Source of the DNA: an uncultured Lachnospiraceae bacterium | GTDB taxonomy: Bacteria; Bacillota; Clostridia; Lachnospirales; Lachnospiraceae | Direction of reading: 5' to 3' | Assembly (NCBI GenBank): GCA_946409475.1 | Contig: CAMJWQ010000030.1 | Span: forward strand, 1-16,187 | DNA: 16,187 nucleotides | Shown here: positions 8,580-14,730 of the stretch, in pieces | How the letters are laid out: every line of letters starts with the position of its first letter | Position numbering within the stretch: the stretch's first letter is position 1 | Made by a program: the position numbers and the translations under genes | The notes under the pieces: generated by a model | What the model saw: the letters and a program-made list of their open reading frames with translations, nothing else | The model's database searches: none | What the model was told of the DNA's origin: nothing

Positions 8580-9743
8580 TTATTCCACTACCGTTACTTT
8601 TACAATGGATAAGCCTAAATCATCCGTTGTTAACGTAGTATCATTAATTAAGGTGACGGATCCGGAAACAAGTGCTTCATAAGCCGCATCATAATCTTCC
8701 TGCGTAAAGATTTTAAATTTCGAGCTTTCCATCGGAAGGCCTACGCCGTCGTTTGCAGCATTAAATACCGTTGTTTCTCCGCCTTTAAAGGATCCTGCAT
8801 AGAAATCGGAGATTCCGTCATATACGGAAACAGAAAGCTGTTTCATGGCGGAAGTGATTACGGCAGCAGATTCCGGTGACTGGTCAACGTCAACTCCGAT
8901 CACTGCTTTTGATGCGGGTTCTGCCGCTGCCATTACGGAATTACCTACACCGCCGCCGCAGCCGAAGATGACTTCCGTTCCTGCTTCATACCAGGATGCT
9001 GCTAAAGCCTGTGCTTCAGGAGTCGCATCAAAGCCGCCTGTATAATGATACATAACTTCCACAGAATCCAAGCCCATTTCTTTTGCCGCAGCTTCCGCTC
9101 CCTGCAAGTATCCGTATCCATAACGAATTACGGCAGGAACAGCCATACCGCCCATAAAGCCAAGCTTGGTATAACCGTCTTTTACTGCCGCATAACCGGC
9201 TAAGTAACCGGCTTCATCTTCCTGATATAAAATCGGCATTACATTATCACCGGTTTTGTATTCACTATAATCAGCATTATGAGGTTCACCGTCTAATAAA
9301 ATAAACTTAATGTCGGGATATTCATCCTGTACTAAATAAATCGCTTCTTCAAATAAATAGCCGGGGCACACTACTAATTTTGCTCCGCCTTCGATTGCCA
9401 GTTCAATGGTTTCTACGTAAGAGTCGGTCGTTTTTTCTGCGGGCTGGTAATATTTGCGAGTAATACCATTTTCTTCCGCATATTGTACTACACCTTCCCA
9501 GGCACCCTGATTAAAGGATTTGTCATCAATGGTTCCGATATCTGTTACCAATGCCAGCTCATAACCGTCTGCGGATTCCTCAGCAGCAGGTTCTTCCGCT
9601 TCCGTTGTTTCCTCCGTCGTTTCCTCTGTTGTTTCTTCTGTCGCGGTGTCTTCCGTGCCGGTTTCCTCTTTAGAACCGCATCCCACTAATAAAGACGCCG
9701 CCAGCCCCACACAAAACTCCGCGCCGATCAATTTCTTCTTCAT
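8580..9743 (-). CDS. bmpA: BMP-family nucleoside-binding lipoprotein (NupN-like substrate-binding protein)
   Basis: A 387-residue lipoprotein precursor. Residues 1-21 form a lipoprotein signal with KKK at the start and lipobox LLVGC, so C22 is the lipidated residue; an E at position 9 is unusual in such a signal. An acidic Glu/Thr linker of about 35 residues follows. The mature domain opens with ALVTDIGTIDDKSFNQGAWEG (64-84), the hallmark of the BMP family that includes PnrA and NupN. The family binds purine and other nucleosides outside the membrane and hands them to the ABC permeases. ATG 9743 is chosen because AGGAGG (9755-9750) is six bases upstream; the TTG two codons earlier is less likely. 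It is the first gene of the operon, with a strong promoter. Confidence 0.92.
   Translation of the reverse strand: MKKKLIGAEFCVGLAASLLVGCGSKEETGTEDTATEETTEETTEETTEAEEPAAEESADGYELALVTDIGTIDDKSFNQGAWEGVVQYAEENGITRKYYQPAEKTTDSYVETIELAIEGGAKLVVCPGYLFEEAIYLVQDEYPDIKFILLDGEPHNADYSEYKTGDNVMPILYQEDEAGYLAGYAAVKDGYTKLGFMGGMAVPAVIRYGYGYLQGAEAAAKEMGLDSVEVMYHYTGGFDATPEAQALAASWYEAGTEVIFGCGGGVGNSVMAAAEPASKAVIGVDVDQSPESAAVITSAMKQLSVSVYDGISDFYAGSFKGGETTVFNAANDGVGLPMESSKFKIFTQEDYDAAYEALVSGSVTLINDTTLTTDDLGLSIVKVTVVE
9604..9639. repeat. Three 12-bp tandem units coding the Glu/Thr linker of the lipoprotein
   Basis: GTTGTTTCCTCC, GTCGTTTCCTCT and GTTGTTTCTTCT follow each other, and a partial fourth unit starts after them. 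On the coding strand they give repeated Glu-Glu-Thr-Thr. Such in-frame repeats can change copy number by slippage, which would change only the length of the flexible tether. Confidence 0.7.
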
Positions 9744-9760
9744 AATCAACCTCCTATTTT

Positions 9761-9789
9761 CATATCCTGATATGCGTAATTTGATACGC
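9761..9789. promoter_or_regulatory. Two small palindromes in the bmpA leader, possible operator or RNA hairpins
   Basis: CATATCCTGATATG (9761-9774) is a 6-bp inverted repeat with a two-base centre. Adjoining it, GCGTA (9774-9778) and TACGC (9785-9789) form a 5-bp stem. Both lie between the predicted transcription start and the ribosome site of bmpA, where a repressor or RNA structure could act. No known operator was recognised. Confidence 0.3.
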
Positions 9790-9802
9790 TATATTCTTTG
9801 CT

Positions 9803-9831
9803 ATCATAGCACAACCTCTGTTTCTTTTCAA
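9803..9831 (-). promoter_or_regulatory. Sigma-A promoter of the nucleoside transporter operon
   Basis: TTGAAA (9831-9826) and TATGAT (9808-9803) on the minus strand are 17 bases apart, each matching consensus at 5 of 6 positions. The predicted start is near 9796, leaving an untranslated leader of about 53 bases before ATG 9743. Confidence 0.8.
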
Positions 9832-9990
9832 CAGAATTTGTAAAGATTAGCCATAAAAAATACATAAATCGCCAGGTAATACAGACTAAAATACCAAACA
9901 AAAATTATTCGCTTAATCCCTTACCGTTCCATGTGATATCATTAATGAAAAATACCGGATATCAGCATACAGCTTACCTTCATGCATGTA
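9832..9990. other. Gap between the PNP gene and the bmpA promoter, no gene seen
   Basis: This stretch is AT-rich and holds no coding frame on either strand. The only structure I see is TGATATC/GATATCA around 9937-9964, which lacks a T tract and so is a poor terminator. No purine riboswitch or other known leader motif was recognised upstream of bmpA. Confidence 0.5.
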
Positions 9991-10827
9991 CTACCTTATT
10001 TTTTCTCCAATAGCGATAATTGATTGTGTAACTAATTTTTTAAACAAAGGTGCCACCCTGTCCGCTGTCTCCTGTACTTCGCTGTGTGACAGAGGCTTAT
10101 CCGTCATACCGCAGGCCAGATTACTGATACAGGAAATACCGCATATCTTCATGCCCATGTGATTTGCAGCAACCGCCTCACAGGCAGTACTCATACCTAC
10201 CGCATCGCCGCCTAATACGCGGCACATTTTTACTTCAGCCGGAGTCTCATAAGCCGGGCCGGTTAATTGTACATAGACACCTTCCTGTAAAGGAATATCA
10301 CATTCTTCCGCCACATTTTTAATCATTTTCTGTAAGTCCTTATCATAGACCTGACTCATATCCGGAAATCTGACACCTAACTCTTCTACATTTTCTCCCA
10401 ATAAAGGAGACGGTACAAAGCTTGCGATATGATCCTTTATCAGCATGAAATCACCGGCTTTAAAAGCATAATTAATCCCGCCGGCAGCATTCGTTAAAAA
10501 CAGGACCCCGGCACCCATTTTCTTCATTAATCTAACGGGCAAAACCACCTCCTCCATAGGGTATCCCTCATAGTAGTGTACTCTTCCCTGCATGCACACA
10601 ACGGGTATGTCTTTCACATAACCAAAGATAAATCTCCCCTTATGTCCGGCAACGGTAGATACGGGAAAGCCTTTTATTTCATGATAATCCAGTGTTGCTT
10701 CCACCTTAATATCATCGGCATAATCGCCGAGGCCCGAGCCTAACACCAGTCCGACAACGGGTTCAAAATCAATTTTGGTGCACAGGCTTTCATAGCATTT
10801 TTGTAATTTTTCATAAATGGGATTCAT
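9991..10827 (-). CDS. punA: Purine nucleoside phosphorylase, trimeric inosine/guanosine type
   Basis: This 278-residue cytosolic enzyme cleaves inosine, guanosine and their deoxy forms with phosphate to the free base and (deoxy)ribose-1-phosphate. The family marks are in order and intact: phosphate-binding GSGLG (30-34), GRVHYYEGY with H84 (81-89), TNAAGG (112-117), GPAYETPAE with the base-binding E194 (190-198), VGMSTACEA (210-218) and ISNLACG with the purine-contacting N236. Length is normal. AGGAGG (10838-10833) is five bases before the ATG. The gene has its own promoter and a long structured leader. It lies 241 bases upstream of the transporter operon in the same direction; no clear terminator separates them, so partial read-through is possible. 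It links nucleoside import to base salvage. Confidence 0.95.
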   Translation of the reverse strand: MNPIYEKLQKCYESLCTKIDFEPVVGLVLGSGLGDYADDIKVEATLDYHEIKGFPVSTVAGHKGRFIFGYVKDIPVVCMQGRVHYYEGYPMEEVVLPVRLMKKMGAGVLFLTNAAGGINYAFKAGDFMLIKDHIASFVPSPLLGENVEELGVRFPDMSQVYDKDLQKMIKNVAEECDIPLQEGVYVQLTGPAYETPAEVKMCRVLGGDAVGMSTACEAVAANHMGMKICGISCISNLACGMTDKPLSHSEVQETADRVAPLFKKLVTQSIIAIGEKIR

Positions 10828-10850
10828 GGCTGCCTCCTAATTTACATTTC

Positions 10851-10992
10851 TGCTTGTTTTCCTTCCGATAAGTTACGTATCAGAAGCAAAAATCACTTCT
10901 GATACCACTCAAGAACTCCGTTCTTTCGTTAACTTATCGGGTGAAAACAAATACTCCCGACCGTCGTGCTTGTTTTCCTTCCGATAAGTTAC
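10851..10992 (-). repeat. Structured leader of the PNP gene: two direct and one inverted copy of a 26-bp motif enclosing two hairpins
   Basis: A 26-bp sequence occurs identically at 10851-10876 and 10967-10992 (period 116). An inverted, shortened copy lies between them at 10931-10950. The inverted copy can pair with the left flank (10865-10874 with 10931-10940, and 10854-10861 with 10943-10950). It can equally pair with the right flank (10981-10990 and 10970-10977), so the two pairings are mutually exclusive. The left pairing encloses two hairpins: GTATCAGAAG/CTTCTGATAC (10877-10886 with 10896-10905) and AAGAAC/GTTCTT (10911-10916 with 10920-10925), giving a possible multi-branched fold. In the minus-strand transcript the last motif ends 12 bases before the PNP ribosome site. 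It may be a cis-regulatory RNA or a small dispersed repeat element; I cannot match it to a named family. Confidence 0.7.
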
Positions 10993-11021
10993 ATTATATC
11001 ATGAAAAATCTTCCTTTTCAG
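10993..11021 (-). promoter_or_regulatory. Extended -10 sigma-A promoter of the PNP gene
   Basis: On the minus strand CTGAAA (11021-11016) and a perfect TATAAT (10998-10993) are 17 bases apart. TGA just before TATAAT supplies the TGn extension, offsetting the weaker -35. Transcription should start near 10987, inside the distal copy of the repeated motif, giving a leader of about 160 bases. Confidence 0.7.
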
Positions 11022-11106
11022 TACTTTTTACAAAATATAGGCAATTCATTAATTATTCCGGACCTTTATCATATATATATATCAACTACTCATTTTGGGG
11101 ATATAT
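11022..11106. other. Upstream gap of the LysM/GH18 gene, AT-rich with an (AT)n run
   Basis: The stretch includes an alternating AT run at 11071-11082. A TATCAT box at 11067-11072 could be a -10 for the plus-strand gene, but no convincing -35 is spaced correctly. A sporulation sigma factor is possible given the gene type, though I see no clear match to its consensus. Confidence 0.3.
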
Positions 11107-12396
11107 ATGGAAATATATGTAGTTCAACGAGGAGATGATATTTATTCCATAGCTAATAGATATGGTATTTCTGTTGTAAAACTGGTATACGATAATGGGT
11201 TAGATCCTCCCTATAGCTTAACTGCAGGGCAAACGCTTGTGATTGCTTATCCTAAGCTGTCTCATACGGTTCAGGAGGGAGACAGCCTGCAAAGCATCGC
11301 TGCTTCCTATCATGTAACACCCATGCAAATCTTAAGAAATAACTCCTATCTTACCGACAGAAAATTTCTATATCCCGGTGAAACATTAGTAATAAGTTAC
11401 GATACGAAAAAAAGCATTACAACAAATGGATTTGCCTATCCTTTTATTAAAAGGGAAACCCTTATCAAAACATTACCCAGCTTAACATATCTGTCCGTAT
11501 ACAATTACACACTTACGGAAAAAGGGGTTATGACTAATTATACGGATGATACGGAAATCATTAAAATCTCTAAGGAATATGGGGCTATTCCCCTCATGCT
11601 ATTGTCTACATTAACGCCACAGGGCGAACCTAATGTGGAAGCGGCCTATAGGATTTTATTAAGTGAAAAATATCAGGAAAGGAATATGGATGATTCCGTA
11701 AATATAATAAAAAGCAAAGGCTATAGCGGCATTAACTTGGTTTTCAACTATTTAAATAACGACAATCAAATACTTTACCGAAATTTTGTCCAAAGGATAG
11801 CAAAACGTTTACAGCAGGAAGGCTTTTTATTCTTTATTACCATTAATTATAAAACGCAGCTCAATGATAATGAAATAACAATTGAAAAAATTGACTATTC
11901 CGCATTTGATAGCTACGTGAACGGTATGATATTTTTAAGGTTTACCTGGGGCACTGATTACGGCCCCCCTGCTCCTGTGAGTAATATTAATTATATAGAA
12001 ACATTAATTGACTATGTAAGTACTAAGGCATCACAAGATAAAATAATCATAGGCAAGCCTACTATAAGCTATGACTGGCAATTACCCTATATACCGAACA
12101 AATCCAATGCAAATTCACTTTCGCTAAATACCGCTTTGAATCTGGCTCTTGAATTTAACAGCACTATTGAATTTGATGAAGACTCCCAGACACCCTATTT
12201 TTATTATGACCAGTATAACATCGGACTGCAGCACCAGCATATCGTATGGTTTATAGATGCAAAAAGTATAGATGCCTTAAATAAAATAATTATAAAATAT
12301 GGTTTTAGGGGAAGCGGGATATGGAACATCATGATATACAATTCACAATTATGGACCATTACAAATGTAACATTTGATATCATAAAGTTAATATAA
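11107..12396 (+). CDS. LysM-LysM-GH18 protein (YaaH/SleL-like), probably without hydrolase activity
   Basis: This 429-residue protein is the only plus-strand gene. Two LysM peptidoglycan-binding modules occupy residues 2-48 (YVVQRGDDIYSIANRYGIS) and 52-98 (SHTVQEGDSLQSIAASYHV). A glycoside hydrolase 18-like domain follows from about 106 to the end. Its outline resembles YaaH/SleL spore-cortex and coat proteins, including TWGTDYGPPAPVSNI and the C-terminal GFRGSGIWNIMIYNSQLW. The catalytic segment is altered: SGINLVFNYL (207-216) has V and N where the family's DxE acids are expected. FLRFTWG also replaces the usual MTYEWG tyrosine. There is no signal peptide, as in spore-coat LysM proteins. 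ATG 11107 has GGGG six bases upstream; TTG 11095 is an alternative. Codons are more AT-rich than in the sugar operon. A structural or binding role in the spore is inferred. Confidence 0.75.
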   Translation: MEIYVVQRGDDIYSIANRYGISVVKLVYDNGLDPPYSLTAGQTLVIAYPKLSHTVQEGDSLQSIAASYHVTPMQILRNNSYLTDRKFLYPGETLVISYDTKKSITTNGFAYPFIKRETLIKTLPSLTYLSVYNYTLTEKGVMTNYTDDTEIIKISKEYGAIPLMLLSTLTPQGEPNVEAAYRILLSEKYQERNMDDSVNIIKSKGYSGINLVFNYLNNDNQILYRNFVQRIAKRLQQEGFLFFITINYKTQLNDNEITIEKIDYSAFDSYVNGMIFLRFTWGTDYGPPAPVSNINYIETLIDYVSTKASQDKIIIGKPTISYDWQLPYIPNKSNANSLSLNTALNLALEFNSTIEFDEDSQTPYFYYDQYNIGLQHQHIVWFIDAKSIDALNKIIIKYGFRGSGIWNIMIYNSQLWTITNVTFDIIKLI

Positions 12397-12489
12397 TATG
12401 AATTTTCCAATCACCGGCAAAAGTATGTAAGATCATAGGAAACAGCAATTATGCCGATTTAACGGAAATATCTAAATTTCACCTTACAA

Positions 12490-12553
12490 CAGGGAGATGC
12501 CGGCAAGTTTCCCTGCCGGCTATGAAAAAGTACTTCGTATCTTGGTTTACGAA
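12490..12553. other. Two adjacent hairpins, the first with overlapping pairings
   Basis: GCCGGCA (12499-12505) pairs with TGCCGGC (12514-12520). CAGGGA (12490-12495) also pairs with TCCCTG (12510-12515), interleaved with the first stem, so a pseudoknot or alternative folds are possible. A second stem, TTCGTA/TACGAA, lies at 12534-12539 and 12548-12553. No T run follows on either strand, so these are weak as standard terminators, though they could end either convergent transcript. Confidence 0.45.
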
Positions 12554-12625
12554 TGAAGCATATAATAAAAATTTGTGTATTCTGTGAAAAAAATTTGAAA
12601 AAAGTGTGAATGGCAGTGAAATAAA

Positions 12626-12783
12626 GCCGTCAAAATGCTCATCCGCAAGCAATCTGTATATGTGTTCCGTCAGTCCCACCCTTGCCATATTATGTTTTGC
12701 AATTCCTTCCTCTTCCAGGAACTCTTCCGGCTGGAAAAATCCATGCCTCCCAGAAGCATTCCTGCAACAGGCATGATCAGATT
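12626..12783 (-). pseudogene. Possible decayed coding fragment, unidentified
   Basis: On the minus strand, 12783-12730 reads NLIMPVAGMLLGGMDFSS. From 12730-12626 another frame reads PEEFLEEEGIAKHNMARVGL and continues TEHIYRLLADEHFDG. The two frames abut at 12730, so a one-base frameshift would join them into one peptide with bacterial-looking codon use. There is no start codon with a ribosome site, and the sequence past 12626 no longer looks coding. The first piece recalls the loop after the first helix of MscL channels (IIMPxxGxLxGGxDF), but the second piece does not, so I do not assign a family. It could be a truncated remnant or chance. Confidence 0.25.
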
Positions 12784-12811
12784 TTCATGACAAGCTTTTT
12801 ATTTTCATTTT

Positions 12812-14431
12812 TTATTCATGGGGGTGAAAAAAGCTGTTTTGTATCAGGTACTTTACCTTCGGGTATTGAGACGGTGCAATGCTGAACTCATCTAATCCCA
12901 TCTGCAGCAGCATAGGCACCGCTCTTTCGTCGCTTGCCATTTCTCCGCACATGGCCGCCTCTATACCTTCATTATGAGCTGCTTGTATTGCCATTTGAAC
13001 AGCCGACAGAACCGCCGGATGAAAGTAATCGTATTGGGAGGCCATTTTTTTGTTTCCCCGGTCAATGGCCAATATATATTGGGTCAGATCATTTGTCCCA
13101 ATGCTGAAAAAATCCGCTTTTTTGGCAAATTCCTCCGCCAGCAGCACCGCCGCCGGAGTCTCTATCATCATACCTACCGGTATATGAGACTTGTATGCCT
13201 TCCCCTCCCTTTTTAATTCCTCCTTACACTCCTCTATGACTGCCATGGCTTTTTCCCATTCCTCTAAGGAAATGAGCATGGGAAACATGATCCGCACCTT
13301 TCCCTCACTGCCCGCCCGCAAAATGGCCTTCAGCTGTGCCTTAAATACCTCCCTCATGGCAAGAGAGATTCTTATGGCCCGCCATCCCAGAAAAGGATTT
13401 TCCTCCTCCTCAAAAGAAAAATAAGGCAGCTTTTTATCTCCCCCGATATCCAGAGTGCGAATGGTAATCCCTTCTTTGCAAAGACGGGCCCCTTCCCTGT
13501 ATACCAGGTATTGTTCTTCCTCCGTTGGAAAATGGTTCTTTTCCATATATAAAAATTCGCTCCGAAAAAGACCTACTCCTTCCATCCCTGCTGCCACGGC
13601 TCTTTTAACCTCTTCTAAATTCCCTGCATTTCCATACACCTTCACCCTTCTGCCGTCCTTTGTACAGGCGGGCAAAGAAAGCGAACTCAAATATTGTTCT
13701 GCCCGCAGTGCCTCCTGCCGCTTTTTTTCTCTATACAAACGGCAGGTTCCTTCATCGGGATTAATAAGGATTCTGCCCTCCCCGGCATCTAAAATTATAA
13801 GATCATCCTGTTTTGCTTCCTCCAAAATTCCCTCCGCTCCTACCAGAGCCGGCACTCCTCTGTTTTTTGCCATGATGGATATATGGCTCGTCATACTGCC
13901 CTTTTGGGTAATGAATCCAAGGACCCGGGGATTATCAAGGAAAGCCGTATCCGAAGGATACAGATTCTCGGCAACAAGAATGACCTTATCGCCCTCATCG
14001 GAAAGAAAAGACTTTTTCCTGCCTTTCAAATGCTCCATGATCCGATTGCGTACATCCAGGATATCTGCCGCTCTTTCTCTCATATATTCATCTTCCATGG
14101 ATTGAAAAACGGCTATATAGTCTTCCATAATTTCCCAAAAAGCCTTTTCCGCATTCTTTCCCTCATCCATTATTTTTTGGCATACCCCATCAAACAGGGT
14201 TTCATCCTTAACGATCTCTAAATGCGCGGCAAAAACCTCGTCCTTTTCGGACAGAGCCCTCAGCTCCCCGGCGGAATCCAAGAGGGCCTGCTTAAAGCGT
14301 TTGCATTCTCCCTCCTTTTGGACTTCTTCGACGGCATATTCCACCGGGACCAAAATATCCCTTTCTACCAGAAAAGCCCTGCCCACGGCTATGCCTTCCG
14401 ATGCTTTTTTACTAACTCTGATTTCCTTCAT
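12812..14431 (-). CDS. ptsI: Phosphoenolpyruvate-protein phosphotransferase (PTS Enzyme I)
   Basis: This 539-residue cytosolic enzyme takes phosphate from phosphoenolpyruvate and passes it to HPr. The N-terminal half holds the HPr-binding and phospho-histidine domain; the active histidine is H183 in KGSMTSHISIMA. The C-terminal barrel has the PEP-site residues: R290 in EGVGLFRSEF, R325 in RTLDIGGDKKLPYF, E424 in MMIETPAA, the GTNDLTQY segment with D448, and C495 in AAMCGEMASDE. All look competent. The length is about 30 residues below common Enzyme I proteins, and GSM replaces the frequent GGR before TSH. The start overlaps the end of ptsH by 20 bases, with GGGGG upstream, indicating coupled translation. 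It is the last gene of the sugar operon. Confidence 0.93.
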   Translation of the reverse strand: MKEIRVSKKASEGIAVGRAFLVERDILVPVEYAVEEVQKEGECKRFKQALLDSAGELRALSEKDEVFAAHLEIVKDETLFDGVCQKIMDEGKNAEKAFWEIMEDYIAVFQSMEDEYMRERAADILDVRNRIMEHLKGRKKSFLSDEGDKVILVAENLYPSDTAFLDNPRVLGFITQKGSMTSHISIMAKNRGVPALVGAEGILEEAKQDDLIILDAGEGRILINPDEGTCRLYREKKRQEALRAEQYLSSLSLPACTKDGRRVKVYGNAGNLEEVKRAVAAGMEGVGLFRSEFLYMEKNHFPTEEEQYLVYREGARLCKEGITIRTLDIGGDKKLPYFSFEEEENPFLGWRAIRISLAMREVFKAQLKAILRAGSEGKVRIMFPMLISLEEWEKAMAVIEECKEELKREGKAYKSHIPVGMMIETPAAVLLAEEFAKKADFFSIGTNDLTQYILAIDRGNKKMASQYDYFHPAVLSAVQMAIQAAHNEGIEAAMCGEMASDERAVPMLLQMGLDEFSIAPSQYPKVKYLIQNSFFHPHE

Positions 14432-14705
14432 AGGCTTCCCCCGCTTCTCCCAGACCGCTCTTTATCGCTTCCACTATCCTCTTCAAATCCTCTTTTTCCG
14501 TTTCTCCGCTGCATTGAATCGTTATCTCCGTTCCGCACCGGACGGCGGCTGCCATAAGATTCAATACGCTTTTCGCATTGAGGGCCCTGTCCTTTACCAA
14601 CAGCATCACCTCCGAATTACAAAGCTTAGCAACCTTTGCCAGCTCTCCGGCAGGTCTTGCATGTATACCTGACGGATTTATAATTGTTACCTTTTGACTG
14701 ACCAT
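14412..14705 (-). CDS. ptsH: HPr-family phosphocarrier protein
   Basis: A 97-residue HPr. H15 in SGIHARPAG is the residue phosphorylated by Enzyme I, and S46 in NAKSVLNLM is at the position of the regulatory serine phosphorylated by HPr kinase in Firmicutes, so both catalysis and carbon-control signalling look possible. The usual HPr is about 85-90 residues; the extra C-terminal tail (GLGEAGEAYEG) includes the part that overlaps ptsI. GGAGGG stands nine bases before the ATG. The gene follows the dehydrogenase by 25 bases and is followed directly by ptsI, so one transcript supplies both phosphotransfer partners together with sugar-phosphate enzymes. Confidence 0.92.
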   Translation of the reverse strand: MVSQKVTIINPSGIHARPAGELAKVAKLCNSEVMLLVKDRALNAKSVLNLMAAAVRCGTEITIQCSGETEKEDLKRIVEAIKSGLGEAGEAYEGNQS

Positions 14706-14730
14706 AGCCTACTTCCCTCCCCAGCAATTT

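Larger units (their letters stand above)
12397..12811. other. Gap between convergent LysM/GH18 and ptsI genes
   Basis: These 415 bases lie between the 3' ends of two convergent genes. They contain two hairpin-forming segments (12490-12520 and 12534-12553) and, nearer ptsI, a minus-strand stretch that looks coding but is split between frames. Neither flanking gene has a clear U-tract terminator here. The rest is AT-rich with no recognisable gene. Confidence 0.6.

Noticed and set aside
9937..9964. TGATATC/GATATCA repeat downstream of PNP as a terminator
   Set aside because: The stem is AT-rich and short, each arm is nearly self-palindromic, and there is no T tract.
10851..10992. CRISPR array
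   Set aside because: There are only two direct copies with a single 90-bp interval containing an inverted copy and hairpins, and no cas genes nearby.
10828..11000. Classical purine riboswitch before the PNP gene
   Set aside because: The conserved junction sequences of the purine aptamer are not present; the fold is built from the repeated motif instead.
12479..12688. Intact small gene on the minus strand after ptsI
   Set aside because: Only the first third looks coding and continues upstream of the ATG; there is no ribosome site, and the rest is AT-rich sequence across the hairpins.
13455..14105. Plus-strand open frame of over 200 codons opposite ptsI
   Set aside because: It is a shadow of the well-supported Enzyme I gene, with Ser/Arg-rich composition and no family resemblance.
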